Positions 31,753-41,583 are shown, counted from the first letter of the stretch. The stretch: 47,490 nucleotides of DNA from an uncultured Bacilli bacterium (GCA_948479395.1 CAOLUI010000004.1:1-47490), one strand, 5' to 3'. A program made the numbers and translations. The notes: generated by a model from the sequence alone, not told the origin.

Positions 31753-32529
31753 TTATCTGGGATAACCCACATACATAAGTCCATTACACATAAGTCCACC
31801 CATTCCATCTTTTCCGTATTTAGTTTTTTCTAATAATTGAATCAAATCAACTTCTCGATTACGTTCTGTAAGGGAAATATTAGTCGCAATTATAGCTGGA
31901 TCTAAACAATGAATATTAACTCTTTTGGGACTTGAAGCAAAATTTGCTCCTGCTTTAATTAATTCTTCATAATTACTTTGACAAGCTCCTGCTATAATTA
32001 CCAATTTTTCATGACTTTTTTCATATTTACGACATTCCTTTACAGCTTTAATAAAATTTTCTGTATTTTTATAATTTCTAATATCTTCCATTTTTCCCTT
32101 CTTTTGATAATATGCATCATGTCCTGTTATTATTACAATATCAGGTTTATATTCTTCCAATAAATTTTTTATCTTAAAAGCAATATCAACTTCATTCAAT
32201 CTTTTTCCTATCGCAAAAATATTATGTTTTTTATAAAAATCTAAACATCTTTGAAGATATTCATTATCTCCATCTATATGTAAAATTTTGCCTGGTAAAT
32301 AAAAAAACTCACTTCGATCTAATAAATCATTTGAGTCATCCACTTCAATTTTTAATTTTTCTTTATCTTCCTCTGTTGCAATTTTTAAATCTTCCATTTC
32401 ACTATCCGCATATAAACGAATATCAATACCCTTTAAATAGCATTTATTTCCTTTAATATTAATCACTTTAAATAAGGTATCATTTTTATAACTATTTCGC
32501 GTTACTAAATCTCCTTTTTTTACTTGCAT
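31753..32529 (-). CDS. yabG: Sporulation-specific protease YabG
   Basis: About 258 residues. MQVKKGDLVTRNSYKND, the central VIITGHDAYYQKKG with a conserved His, IIAGACQSNYEELI with a conserved Cys and FASSPKRVNIHCLDP are typical. YabG processes spore coat and other spore proteins in the mother cell. The start is ATG 32529 following GGTGG; the longer frame to 32541 overlaps this site. Confidence 0.93.
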   Translation of the reverse strand: MQVKKGDLVTRNSYKNDTLFKVINIKGNKCYLKGIDIRLYADSEMEDLKIATEEDKEKLKIEVDDSNDLLDRSEFFYLPGKILHIDGDNEYLQRCLDFYKKHNIFAIGKRLNEVDIAFKIKNLLEEYKPDIVIITGHDAYYQKKGKMEDIRNYKNTENFIKAVKECRKYEKSHEKLVIIAGACQSNYEELIKAGANFASSPKRVNIHCLDPAIIATNISLTERNREVDLIQLLEKTKYGKDGMGGLMCNGLMYVGYPR

Positions 32530-32571
32530 ACATACCACCAATACATTATATGCAAAAAATTTTTTAGTTTT

Positions 32572-33351
32572 CTAACTATTATATAATTTAACTATCTTTT
32601 TAAAATTATCAGGACTTATTTCTTCTGCTCTTACCCTCTCATTATATCCTAATTCTTTTAAAATACTTAAAATTCGCTCCCACTCATAATTATTTAAATT
32701 ATTTTTCAAAGTTTTTCTTTTATTTTTAAAAGCCTCTTTTATAAACTGAAAATAAAAATCTTTATTAAGCTCTTTTTCTCCATCTTTAACTTTAAGATCT
32801 ATTACTGCACTATCTACATTAGGTATAGGAATAAAATTACATCGATCAACATCAAATTTAATTTCCACATTATAATAATAATCAACAAATAAAGTTAAAG
32901 CATTATATTCTTTACTCCCCCATTTAGCCGCTAATCTCTCAGCAAATTCTTTTTGAACTAATAAAATAATTTCTTTGAATTTCAATTCTGATTCAAGTAA
33001 TTTTACCAAAATAGGTGAAGTAATGTAATAAGGAATATTGGCAACCACAAAAAGATTTTTATAAGAAAACTCTTTTAAATCACTTACTATATTTCTTTTC
33101 AAAAAATCATCATATATAATTTTTACATTATTTCTCTGAAATGTATCTAAATAATATTTCATTCTTTCATCTATTTCATAAGCTAAAAAATTAGAATTTT
33201 TTCTCACCAAAAAATCCGTTAAAGCACCCATTCCTGGACCAATTTCAATTATTAAATCATCTGTATTAACGTTAATCAAAGAAGAAATATTATTCAAAAC
33301 TTCTTTATTTCTCAAAAAATTTTGGCCATATCTTTTTTTAGCTTTTATCAT
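32572..33351 (-). CDS. rsmA: 16S rRNA dimethyladenosine transferase
   Basis: A 259-residue RsmA/KsgA, which dimethylates two adjacent adenosines in helix 45 of 16S rRNA. KRYGQNFLRN, the SAM loop EIGPGMGALT and the NIPYYI (NxPY-type) catalytic motif are present. GGAG precedes the ATG. The usual neighbour rnmV is missing between this gene and the yabE-like one. Confidence 0.96.
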   Translation of the reverse strand: MIKAKKRYGQNFLRNKEVLNNISSLINVNTDDLIIEIGPGMGALTDFLVRKNSNFLAYEIDERMKYYLDTFQRNNVKIIYDDFLKRNIVSDLKEFSYKNLFVVANIPYYITSPILVKLLESELKFKEIILLVQKEFAERLAAKWGSKEYNALTLFVDYYYNVEIKFDVDRCNFIPIPNVDSAVIDLKVKDGEKELNKDFYFQFIKEAFKNKRKTLKNNLNNYEWERILSILKELGYNERVRAEEISPDNFKKIVKLYNS

Positions 33352-33379
33352 AACTATCTCCTATACTTTAAAAAGATGG

Positions 33380-33922
33380 CTATTGCCATCCAAATCTCAA
33401 AACATCATAAGAAACTGGTGCTCTTCCAATATAAGATCTTGCATATTCTACACTTGAGGCTAATAAGTCTATATCATTACCCAAAACACCTCGATCTAAA
33501 ACAATTCCAATAACTGGTTCTTCTGAAATAGAAGGTTTATTAAATCTTATTATAGTTCCACAAGATAAATTTTTAGAAGAAGCTATTATTCTCACCTTAC
33601 CATAAGAAATATCTTCATAAGAATCAATTCCATTTAAAACATTATAATTTGGTAAACAAGCAAGTCTTCCACTACATGATGGACAATTAGCAACATACCC
33701 TGTTAAATCACCTGTATACGTATCTTTAACACTATATAAATCACTTGCTATTTCTTCTTTTAATTTTAAAGCCATTGTAGACAAATCAATTGAACTACTG
33801 GAATTATCATATAAAATTTTATTTTCTATTTTTTCATTACTAGATTCAACAATCACTACAAGCACAACTAAAATCCCCACTTGAATTATCTTTCCTATAA
33901 TCTTCAATAGATTTCGTCCCAC
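33380..33922 (-). CDS. 3D-domain protein, YabE/RpfB-like
   Basis: A 180-residue protein with an N-terminal membrane anchor (about 9-25) and a C-terminal 3D domain whose three aspartates are visible in IVLDRGVLGNDIDLL, typical of cell-wall lytic enzymes. A CPSCSGRLAC segment adds cysteines that might form a disulfide. It lacks the G5 and DUF348 domains of full YabE, so it is a short version. GTG start after GAGGTG. Confidence 0.8.
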   Translation of the reverse strand: MGRNLLKIIGKIIQVGILVVLVVIVESSNEKIENKILYDNSSSSIDLSTMALKLKEEIASDLYSVKDTYTGDLTGYVANCPSCSGRLACLPNYNVLNGIDSYEDISYGKVRIIASSKNLSCGTIIRFNKPSISEEPVIGIVLDRGVLGNDIDLLASSVEYARSYIGRAPVSYDVLRFGWQ

Positions 33923-33965
33923 TTGTTTTCACCTCATGTCTAAAAATATTCTAACAAAGTTAAAA

Positions 33966-34709
33966 TCAAATGTCAAAAAGCCTTTTTATATTTCCGTTTG
34001 TAATTCTAGCAACTTCTTTCAATTCCACATTTTTTAATTCCGCAATAAATTGAGCAATTTCTATAATTTTACTTGGATCATTCTTTTTACCTCTAAACGG
34101 AACTGGCGTTAAATAAGGAGAATCCGTTTCTAATATAATATAATTTAAATCAATTTCTTTGATTACTTCTTTCAAATTACAATTTTTAAAAGTAATTACC
34201 CCATTCACTCCCAATAAAAATCCCATCTTAATATAAATATTAGCAACCTCTAAACTTCCACTAAAAGAATGAATTACACCTTTTACCTGATACTTTTTCA
34301 GTATTTTAATTGTATCTTCCGTTGCCTCTCTAGAATGAATTACAACGGGCATGTTATATTTTTGAGCTAATAATAATTGCTTTTCAAAAAGTTCCTTTTG
34401 ATTTTCTTTATTAATATCATTATAATGATAATCTAAACCAATTTCTCCTATTCCAACTATTTTAGAATTAAGTAAATTATTTTCCATAAAATCTAACTCT
34501 TCATCTGAACAAACTTCTTCTTCTGGATGAATACCTAAAACTCCATATATATTCTCCCTATTTAATAAACTGATAACTTCTTGATTTGATTTATGACTAC
34601 AACCAGCAACTATCATTCCCTTTACCCCATTTTTTTTAGCTAAATCTATTATTTTATCAATATCTTCATAGTACTCTTTAAATAAATGACAATGTGTATC
34701 CCAAAACAT
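33966..34709 (-). CDS. tatD: TatD-family metal-dependent DNase
   Basis: A 247-residue TatD-type hydrolase: FWDTHCHL (metal His pair), GIGEIGLDYHY (metal Glu), VIHSREA, and the late LETDSPYLTP (metal Asp). In Bacillus this is yabD, next to metG. Here six accessory genes separate the two. Confidence 0.95.
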   Translation of the reverse strand: MFWDTHCHLFKEYYEDIDKIIDLAKKNGVKGMIVAGCSHKSNQEVISLLNRENIYGVLGIHPEEEVCSDEELDFMENNLLNSKIVGIGEIGLDYHYNDINKENQKELFEKQLLLAQKYNMPVVIHSREATEDTIKILKKYQVKGVIHSFSGSLEVANIYIKMGFLLGVNGVITFKNCNLKEVIKEIDLNYIILETDSPYLTPVPFRGKKNDPSKIIEIAQFIAELKNVELKEVARITNGNIKRLFDI

Positions 34710-34784
34710 ATAAATTTCCTTCCTAAAAATAATATATCAAAAAGTAAAAAAGAAGTAAAATTTACTCCCTTGCTTAAAAAATAT

Positions 34785-35171
34785 TTATCTTTTTTTCAAA
34801 ATTTCTTTTACCGAAATGCTTTTATCTTTCTTTAAATCAAAATAACCAGTATGAACATTTCCTTGATATTCCCACATTATATCAGTTCCATATGGAGCAT
34901 TAAAAATTTCTAACATTTCTGGAGCTATATTATTTATCGTTGATGCCCCTACAATTTCAAAATTATTTGGATCACTTACATAATTATCATCATCTATTTC
35001 TGAATATATATTCCATCCATTCAGATTTGGAATAGAACTTTGTTCCCGATAAGTATATTTTATTTTCTTGACCTTTTGGGTTACATTTTTTGAAATCATG
35101 AAGCCCCCGTAAAGACTATCATCAATTTGTAGATTATTATTTTCTTTTTTTACTTTTTTAAATATTCCCAT
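34785..35171 (-). CDS. DUF2185 (Imm33-like) immunity-type protein
   Basis: A 128-residue protein. GWNIYSEIDDDNYVSDPNNF and PYGTDIMWEY match the DUF2185 pattern, a family found beside polymorphic toxins and proposed as immunity proteins. No toxin is visible nearby. It follows the next gene with 12 bases between. Confidence 0.7.
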   Translation of the reverse strand: MGIFKKVKKENNNLQIDDSLYGGFMISKNVTQKVKKIKYTYREQSSIPNLNGWNIYSEIDDDNYVSDPNNFEIVGASTINNIAPEMLEIFNAPYGTDIMWEYQGNVHTGYFDLKKDKSISVKEILKKR

Positions 35172-35183
35172 TTCATTTCTTCC

Positions 35184-35723
35184 TTACCTATAAATATTTT
35201 CTTTTTTATCATATGGAATAATATTCTTATTTTTAAAGCTAAAAATTGCTATTTTTTCACAAATATAATCATATATATCATCATCAACATAAGCTTGCTT
35301 TAGCGGATCATAATCATTGTCATTTATACTTCCCTCAGTATAATAAGCATAAGCATATTCCCCATTTATTTTTAAATAATACATTATTTCTTTAATATTA
35401 TTAAGTTCTCTTTCATCAAAAATATTTGATTGTTTTAATATGTTATTTATATTATCACAAAAAAAGTCAAAGTTATCATCCCAATTAATATTTCCATTTC
35501 GTTGGGCTTCTTCTCTTAATTTTTCAATTTCCCGCAATAATTCTCCTTGAACACTATCAGCTTGTCCTTGACTAGGCACTAATTCCTTCCAAATTTTTTT
35601 ACATTGTTTAATTTCCTTATTTTTATAACCTTTTATCCCTAATTTATCAGCTAAATCATATTCCTCCGACTTAATAGTTTTTATTACCCTATTATCTTTA
35701 TTAAACTTATCAAATATTTTCAT
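35184..35723 (-). CDS. Hypothetical protein of immunity-like cluster
   Basis: A 179-residue soluble acidic protein with helical start (EEYDLADKLGIKGYKNKE) and a long Asp/Glu/Asn-rich middle. The family is not recognised. It overlaps the end of the fragment upstream by a few codons and precedes the DUF2185 gene, so it belongs to the same operon. Confidence 0.6.
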   Translation of the reverse strand: MKIFDKFNKDNRVIKTIKSEEYDLADKLGIKGYKNKEIKQCKKIWKELVPSQGQADSVQGELLREIEKLREEAQRNGNINWDDNFDFFCDNINNILKQSNIFDERELNNIKEIMYYLKINGEYAYAYYTEGSINDNDYDPLKQAYVDDDIYDYICEKIAIFSFKNKNIIPYDKKENIYR

Positions 35724-35951
35724 TCATTTCACTTCCATTAAGCAATTGGTAATCAAGTAAAAAAATATCATCAAGTACATTTACAACAATAACTTTATCA
35801 TTAATACTTGCTGCTATATTAGGCACAGCTATTTTTGCAAACTTTAAATTTTTATCTACATCAATTCCTGATATCTTATAACGATCATTATCAAAAATTT
35901 GTTCTATAACGCCAACATAACACTTATAATTTCCATTTTTTATATATTTGA
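35710..35951 (-). pseudogene. Gene fragment without start codon
   Basis: The minus-strand frame reads KYIKNGNYKCYVGVIEQIF and on to LNGSEMNENI, stop at 35710-35712. It has protein-like composition but opens only after a stop and has no ATG, GTG or TTG before its middle, so it is the tail of a truncated gene or uses a rare start. It overlaps the genes on both sides. Confidence 0.5.
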
Positions 35952-36236
35952 CTTTTTAAAATATTCAAAAATTAATAAAAAAGGTAAAAATACAAAAACT
36001 AATGCAAGTGCCCTAACATATAACATTTTGCCATAAAGTTTAAAAAATAATAAAATAATAAATACAACCAAAGAAAATATTTCAATAAAAATCAAAATAG
36101 GAAAAAATTTTAAATAATCATTTTTTATGTTTTTTATAACTAAATTATGTATTTCATTATTAAAATCAATTTTTATAATTATTTCTTGATATGCCAAATT
36201 ATTCAATATATTTTGTTTTTCTTCTATTGTCAACAT
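35940..36236 (-). CDS. Small membrane protein, 98 aa
   Basis: Two membrane segments (FFPILIFIEIFSLVVFIILLF and YVRALALVFVFLPFLLIF) after a soluble 40-residue start. No family recognised. Part of the accessory cluster; stop overlaps the fragment that follows. Confidence 0.6.
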   Translation of the reverse strand: MLTIEEKQNILNNLAYQEIIIKIDFNNEIHNLVIKNIKNDYLKFFPILIFIEIFSLVVFIILLFFKLYGKMLYVRALALVFVFLPFLLIFEYFKKSNI

Positions 36237-36268
36237 AATAAATATTTTCCCTTTTTTTAAATCAAATT

Positions 36269-37270
36269 CTAAAACTTATATTCATCATATACATCAAATA
36301 TTTCAATATTATTTTGTTTAAGAAAATGTTTAAATCCTTCAATATAAGGTTCTTTTATAATTCCATAAAAAAACATATTTCGAACATATAATTCATTAAA
36401 AGATTTATCCTGTTCAACAATTAATAACATTTTATCAATATAAAGTTTACCATTTTGAGCATAAAAAGTTACTTCATTATTAACATATTTATCCGCAATA
36501 ATCTCTTTTGACTTTTTTGAAAAATAAATAGTAATAGGTATAATAAACAAAAAAACAACTACTAATAACAACAAAAATAATTCTGAAACTTTCAATGCTA
36601 AAATAAAAATAGTAAACGACAATACAAGCCACATTCCTATCATAAAGACAACATTTAAGGAAAATTTATTTTGATTTTTAATAGTAGTAAGACTAGTTTT
36701 ATACATTTCTTGCTTAGGCTCTAATACTTCATTAGTTTCGCTAATCACATTTTCTTTATTATCTTTTAATCTTTTATAAATATCTCTATAACCAATTAAT
36801 TGCATTTCACAAAGACTAGAAATAGCTTCCTTTTTTATCTCTCCCATATTATATTTTAATAAAAGATATTCTACCAAATCTCCAAATCCCTGAACCCCAA
36901 TTTCAACTTTTAACTCTTTAGATTTAGTTTTAATTTCTAAAAAAGTTTCTATTCTTCGTCTTCTTCCATATACAATATCTTTATAAATAGCAACTTTATT
37001 AATTTCTGAAATATTAAATTGATAATTTTTAAAAATACCACTTCTTACTTTAAAATTATCATTATTAACTTCTACAAAAAATCTAATATCAATAATAGTT
37101 TTGTAAATAATAAAAGAAAAAATAATTAAATAAAGAAAACCAAAAATAAAATTTTTTAAAAATAATATTATGGTAATAAATAGACACGAAACCATTAACA
37201 TTAACATAAATATTTTCCATATCACAGAATATTTTATTTCCAAACGATTTTGATTAACTTCTATCACCAA
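36269..37270 (-). CDS. Membrane protein with PH-like segment
   Basis: A 333-residue protein with two pairs of membrane segments (about 17-55 and 197-250). Between them lies a soluble PH-like part, VRSGIFKNYQFNISEINKVAIY. The same pattern, VRNRIGRNYQFDISEIKKIEVY, occurs in the gene at 37447-37956, so they are paralogues. The start codon is uncertain: the frame opens with TTG then GTG and no strong ribosome site is visible. Confidence 0.6.
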   Translation of the reverse strand: MVIEVNQNRLEIKYSVIWKIFMLMLMVSCLFITIILFLKNFIFGFLYLIIFSFIIYKTIIDIRFFVEVNNDNFKVRSGIFKNYQFNISEINKVAIYKDIVYGRRRRIETFLEIKTKSKELKVEIGVQGFGDLVEYLLLKYNMGEIKKEAISSLCEMQLIGYRDIYKRLKDNKENVISETNEVLEPKQEMYKTSLTTIKNQNKFSLNVVFMIGMWLVLSFTIFILALKVSELFLLLLVVVFLFIIPITIYFSKKSKEIIADKYVNNEVTFYAQNGKLYIDKMLLIVEQDKSFNELYVRNMFFYGIIKEPYIEGFKHFLKQNNIEIFDVYDEYKF

Positions 37271-37446
37271 CTTATTCTATTATCTACAATAAGAATATAT
37301 CATAATTTTCAAAAAGTCTAGTATTTATTTTTACCATACTTCAAACTCTATTAATTTAATTTGAACTTGTTTTTTCTAACACAAAATAAGAAGAAATATC
37401 TTATATTTTACTCACTTACTCATTAACTATTTATAATAATTGTAAT

Positions 37447-37956
37447 CTATTTACATTTTTTTATCGTAACATTAAATTTATTCTCATCAATATATTCCTC
37501 ACAATAGGTCATTAAGTAAAGAAAACAATCTTCCGAAATTACACTATTTTTTAAATTATTATTCTTACATTCATCAATTAAATATCTAGCCAATTTATCA
37601 AATTCTTCTAAACCCACATCCAATTTTAATAACTTTATATCTGTAAAAATTCTTAAAAAAACAGAGTTTTGTTCATAATAAACTTCTATCTTTTTAATTT
37701 CTGAAATATCAAATTGATAATTTCTTCCAATTCTATTCCTAACTTTAATCTTTGTATCTCCAATTTGTACCCAAAAAACATAAGAAGTTATCAAATATAT
37801 CAATAAAATAAAGAAAATAATTGCATAAATATTTATTATCAAATGATATCCTAACATCAAAGAAAACATCCAGAATCCAAAAATTAATAAATCAAAAACA
37901 AAATAAAATCCTAACACTTTTTTAGAATATTTTAATATAAAACTATTTTCCTTCAT
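37447..37956 (-). CDS. Membrane protein paralogous to the next gene
   Basis: A 169-residue protein with two or three membrane segments (about 14-65) and a soluble part resembling DUF6560-type PH-like domains, shared with the 333-residue protein downstream. Probably a duplication within the accessory cluster. GGTG precedes the ATG. Confidence 0.6.
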   Translation of the reverse strand: MKENSFILKYSKKVLGFYFVFDLLIFGFWMFSLMLGYHLIINIYAIIFFILLIYLITSYVFWVQIGDTKIKVRNRIGRNYQFDISEIKKIEVYYEQNSVFLRIFTDIKLLKLDVGLEEFDKLARYLIDECKNNNLKNSVISEDCFLYLMTYCEEYIDENKFNVTIKKCK

Positions 37957-38023
37957 TTTAATAACACCAATTTTCTTTTTCCAATAAAACTTATTATAAC
38001 ATTTTTTTAAATACCTTAAAATG

Positions 38024-38947
38024 CTATTTTCTTAAAGATAATCCCACATCTCTATTTCCATATGGACTGCCATATCCACTACATTCAACTAAATGTTTCT
38101 CTAAAGGCATAAAAGTTTCTAACTCTCTTATAGGTAAATCTAAAAATTCTTGAAAAAATAAATCATCAAAAATCGAATATAACGAAGATTTTAATTCATC
38201 AATTCCAGCTCCATAAAGATAATGAATCAAAGCCTCTCCTCCATTTTTTAAAAGAGGCATAATACTATTTAACATCAACTTACTATATTCCTCATAACTT
38301 TGATTTAAATAATAATAAATATTTGATAAATAAATAAAATTATAATTATCTTTACTTGAAAAATAATCTGCTATATTTCTAAGATTACAATTCGTAAAAG
38401 ATATAGTACTATTAATTAAATTATCTTTTATTTTATAGTAGTCATCTCTTAAATTGACAGAAAAAAATGAAGTAATTATTTTTCGATGATTGTCAACATC
38501 AAACAGATTTTCATAAATATCAAAATTATACGCATAATCAAAAATATGATCCCAAAAATAACAAGAATCCGTATCTAAGAAATCTCTAACTTTATAATAC
38601 AAATAATCAGGAAACTTATCACAATAAAAGCTTATATACTCTTCGTATTCTAAAGCCTTTATAGCTGCAAATTTTAAATTACATCCATACTTAGCTAAAC
38701 AATTAATATCAAAAGTATCAATCATCTTTGCTCCATAAAAAATAGCTTCTAAAACTTGATCTCCACTTCCAGCAACCATTAATGTTTTTTCAAAAGAACA
38801 ATTAAATTGTGAAAATAATTCTCGAGAGTTTTCTGTACCTCTTATAGGAATTACGCTATATTTTTTATATATACAATGAGAAAAAAACGTATTATCGTTT
38901 ATTATATTAAAAGCCATTTTAATATCTTTTTTTAGTTTTATATTCAT
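38024..38947 (-). CDS. DUF3419 / BtaA-like SAM-dependent transferase
   Basis: About 307 residues. MVAGSGDQVLEAIFYGAKMIDTFDIN is the SAM-binding turn of DUF3419, followed by LAKYGCNLKFAAIKAL; late YGSPYGNRDVG is also family-like. Some members transfer the aminocarboxypropyl group of SAM in betaine-lipid synthesis; the product here is unknown. The frame extends to 39007, but those 20 codons contain a perfect promoter, so the start is the ATG at 38947 or the GTG before it, and the apparent hydrophobic N-terminus is not real. Confidence 0.75.
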   Translation of the reverse strand: MNIKLKKDIKMAFNIINDNTFFSHCIYKKYSVIPIRGTENSRELFSQFNCSFEKTLMVAGSGDQVLEAIFYGAKMIDTFDINCLAKYGCNLKFAAIKALEYEEYISFYCDKFPDYLYYKVRDFLDTDSCYFWDHIFDYAYNFDIYENLFDVDNHRKIITSFFSVNLRDDYYKIKDNLINSTISFTNCNLRNIADYFSSKDNYNFIYLSNIYYYLNQSYEEYSKLMLNSIMPLLKNGGEALIHYLYGAGIDELKSSLYSIFDDLFFQEFLDLPIRELETFMPLEKHLVECSGYGSPYGNRDVGLSLRK

Positions 38948-38978
38948 CACAACAAACGCCCACCAAAAAGCGACAACT

Positions 38979-39007
38979 ATTATAACTAGCACTTTACTAT
39001 TTGTCAA
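38979..39007 (-). promoter_or_regulatory. Consensus promoter of the DUF3419 gene
   Basis: TTGACA (39007-39002) and TATAAT (38984-38979) with a 17-base spacer, a full consensus match. Confidence 0.9.
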
Positions 39008-39056
39008 CGGAATAATAAATCATAAAAAAGAAGAAAAAATTTTCTTCCAAATATAT

Positions 39057-40580
39057 TTAATTATCTTTCACATCTATTCGTTGAAATAAAATAACGGGAT
39101 CATCTAATTCATAAACTATATCTTCACATACTTTAAATGAAGAATTATCTACATTAAGCTGTTTTAAAATCTTCTTACAAGTATCAGGCATGTACGGTTC
39201 TAAAAAAATAGCACACACTCTTATACTTTCGATTAAATTATATAAAACTGTTTCTAAACGATCAAATTTAGTCTCATCTTTTGCCAATATCCACGGCGTA
39301 GTTTCATCAATATATTTATTACTGCGACGAAGGACATTAAAAATTTCATCTATAGCCTCTCCTACTTCTAACTGAGCCATTTTATCTTCAATATTATCTT
39401 CTAAAGCATTAACCATTGAAATCAAATCATCATCAACGTTTTCATATTCTCTTTGATTTTTAATATTTCCCTTAAAATATTTTTTCGCCATAACTATTGT
39501 TCTATTCACTAAATTTCCTAAAATATTTACTAAATCACTATTAATTCTTTCTACTAACAACTTATTAGATAAAACTCCATCATTGCCAAAAGGTATTTCA
39601 TGTAATAAATAATATCTTACAGCATCTACTCCAAACTCTTTTACTAAATCATCAGCATATAAAACATTTCCTTTTGACTTACTCATCTTACCATCTTCCA
39701 TCAAAAGCCAAGGATGACCAAAAACTTGTTTTGGTAAAGGTAAATCTAAACTCATCAAAAAACAAGGCCAATAAATCGTATGAAAACGAATAATATCTTT
39801 TCCAATTAAATGTAAATCCGCTGGCCATAATTTTTTAAACTCTTCACTAGAACCATCTGGATCATAACCTATATTAGTTATATAATTCGTTAAAGCATCA
39901 AGCCATACATAAATAATATGTTTCGAATCAAAATCTACTGGTATCCCCCAATCAAAAGAAGTACGAGAAATACACAAATCTTGAAGGCCTGGTTTTAGAA
40001 AATTATTAATCATTTCATTTTTTCGGGCCTCTGGTTGAATAAAATCCGGATTTTCTTCAATATACTTTATCAACTTATCTTGATAATTACTTAATTTAAA
40101 AAAATAAGCTTCTTCTTTTCTTTCCTCAACATCTCTTCCACAATCAGGACATTTTCCTTCTATTAATTGTGTTTCTGTCCAAAATGATTCACAAGGAACA
40201 CAATATAAACCTTTATATTCTCCTAAATAAATATCTCCTTGATCATACATTTTTTTAAATATCTTTTGTACGATTTGCTCATGAATCACATCTGTAGTTC
40301 GCACAAATCTATCATAAGATGTATTCATTACATCCCAAATTCGTTTAATTTCTTTAGCTACTCCATCAACATATTCTTTTGGCGTAACTCCTGCTTCACG
40401 TGCTTTTATTTCAATTTTTTCTCCATGCTCATCCGTTCCTGTTTGAAAATAAACATCAAATCCTTTCAATCTTTTATAACGAGCAATACTATCTGCTAAT
40501 ACTACTTCATATGTATTTCCAATATGAGGTTTAGCTGAAGTATAAGCAATTGCTGTTGAAATATAATATTTTTCTTTCAT
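39057..40580 (-). CDS. metG: Methionyl-tRNA synthetase
   Basis: A 507-residue class I synthetase: signature PHIGN, zinc site CVPCESFW ... CPDCGRDV, and KMSKSKGN. It charges tRNA-Met. It lacks the C-terminal tRNA-binding domain present in the 664-residue B. subtilis enzyme, so it is a short form. GAGG precedes the ATG. It lies downstream of a T-box leader through the SDR gene. Confidence 0.97.
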   Translation of the reverse strand: MKEKYYISTAIAYTSAKPHIGNTYEVVLADSIARYKRLKGFDVYFQTGTDEHGEKIEIKAREAGVTPKEYVDGVAKEIKRIWDVMNTSYDRFVRTTDVIHEQIVQKIFKKMYDQGDIYLGEYKGLYCVPCESFWTETQLIEGKCPDCGRDVEERKEEAYFFKLSNYQDKLIKYIEENPDFIQPEARKNEMINNFLKPGLQDLCISRTSFDWGIPVDFDSKHIIYVWLDALTNYITNIGYDPDGSSEEFKKLWPADLHLIGKDIIRFHTIYWPCFLMSLDLPLPKQVFGHPWLLMEDGKMSKSKGNVLYADDLVKEFGVDAVRYYLLHEIPFGNDGVLSNKLLVERINSDLVNILGNLVNRTIVMAKKYFKGNIKNQREYENVDDDLISMVNALEDNIEDKMAQLEVGEAIDEIFNVLRRSNKYIDETTPWILAKDETKFDRLETVLYNLIESIRVCAIFLEPYMPDTCKKILKQLNVDNSSFKVCEDIVYELDDPVILFQRIDVKDN

Positions 40581-40595
40581 TAAAATTCCTCTTTT

Positions 40596-41329
40596 CTAAT
40601 AACCACCATCTATTTTAATAATTTCATTATTAACAAAAGTATTTTCATCACTTCCTAAATAATAAATTAAACTTGCTACTTCCTCTGGCTCAGCAAAACG
40701 ATTAACATAAATTTTTGCGATTTCCTCCTGCACCAAATCATTAGGTAAATCTTTATTCATTTCCGTATTCATCCACCCTGGAGCAACAGCATTTACCAAA
40801 ACTTTAGGAGCATACTCCAAAGCAAAATTATGAGTTAAAGAATTAATTGCTGCTTTTGAAGCATCATAATCAATACTTGTTGGAAAATTACAATCAATTC
40901 CATTCGTACTTGATACATTAATTATTCTAGTAGTTTTATCTTGTAAAAACATAAATTTACCAAAATACTTACACATAAGATATGTTCCTGTCACATTATT
41001 ATGCATGGTTTCTTCAAATATTTTTAAAGGTCGTTCAGCAATTTCCATATCATAAACAATTCCCGCATTATTAACAAGCACATCTAGAGTACCAAATTTT
41101 TTTTTACTTCATTAAGCATCCGCCTTACATCATCCTCATTAGCAATATCGCCAAAACAAACCATACATTCAACTTTATATTTTTCTTGAATTTCTTTTTG
41201 ATTTTTAATCAATCTTTCTTTATCTTTATAATCATTTAAAATAATATTAAAGCCTTCTTTAGCAAATTTCCAAGCACACGCAACACCTAAACCTCTTCTA
41301 GCTCCTGTAATAAAAATAACTTTCCTCAT
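40596..41329 (-). pseudogene. SDR-family oxidoreductase (FabG-like), frameshifted
   Basis: The first frame (41329-41084) has the NAD-binding start FITGARRGLG and ends shortly after EVKKN. The second (from about 41100) continues LVNNAGIV, the catalytic YDASKAAI and the end IIKIDGGY. The break is at a run of nine A (minus strand, around 41097-41105): a tenth A would give EVKKKFGTLDVLVNNAG, the normal sequence. So it may be a homopolymer error, a real mutation or a site of polymerase slippage. It lies between the T-box and metG. Confidence 0.8.
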
Positions 41330-41345
41330 TAAACTAAATCTCCTT

Positions 41346-41549
41346 TCAAAATAAAAAATCACAAATTAAGGACGAGCAATACCCGCGGTACCACCTTAAT
41401 TCATGATTATTCATGCCTCTTTGTTTCGTAACGAGAAATATTCGATTTAACTCCAGAACCATATTCATATTTCTTTATCTATCTGTTTTGCACCAACCCA
41501 GACTCTCTAAAAGATGCCAAAATATTACTCTTTCCTTCATTGCTAATTA
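41346..41549 (-). ncRNA. T-box leader
   Basis: The minus strand contains the invariant T-box AAGGTGGTACCGCGG, a stem I start with AGAGAG, the distal GGGTTGGTGCAAA, and a terminator whose arms AATTAAGG/CCTTAATT (41364-41401) are followed by TTTTTTATTTT. It senses uncharged tRNA and controls the SDR-metG transcript. ATG triplets in the AAATATGAATATGG segment are plausible specifiers, which would suit tRNA-Met and the downstream metG, but the codon cannot be fixed by eye. Confidence 0.9.
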
Positions 41550-41554
41550 ATTTC

Positions 41555-41583
41555 ATATTATCATAAAAAATATTTTCATTCAA
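41555..41583 (-). promoter_or_regulatory. Promoter of the T-box transcript
   Basis: TTGAAT (41583-41578) and TAATAT (41560-41555) with a 17-base spacer and TGA before the -10. The -35 overlaps the stop codon of spoVT. Confidence 0.75.
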
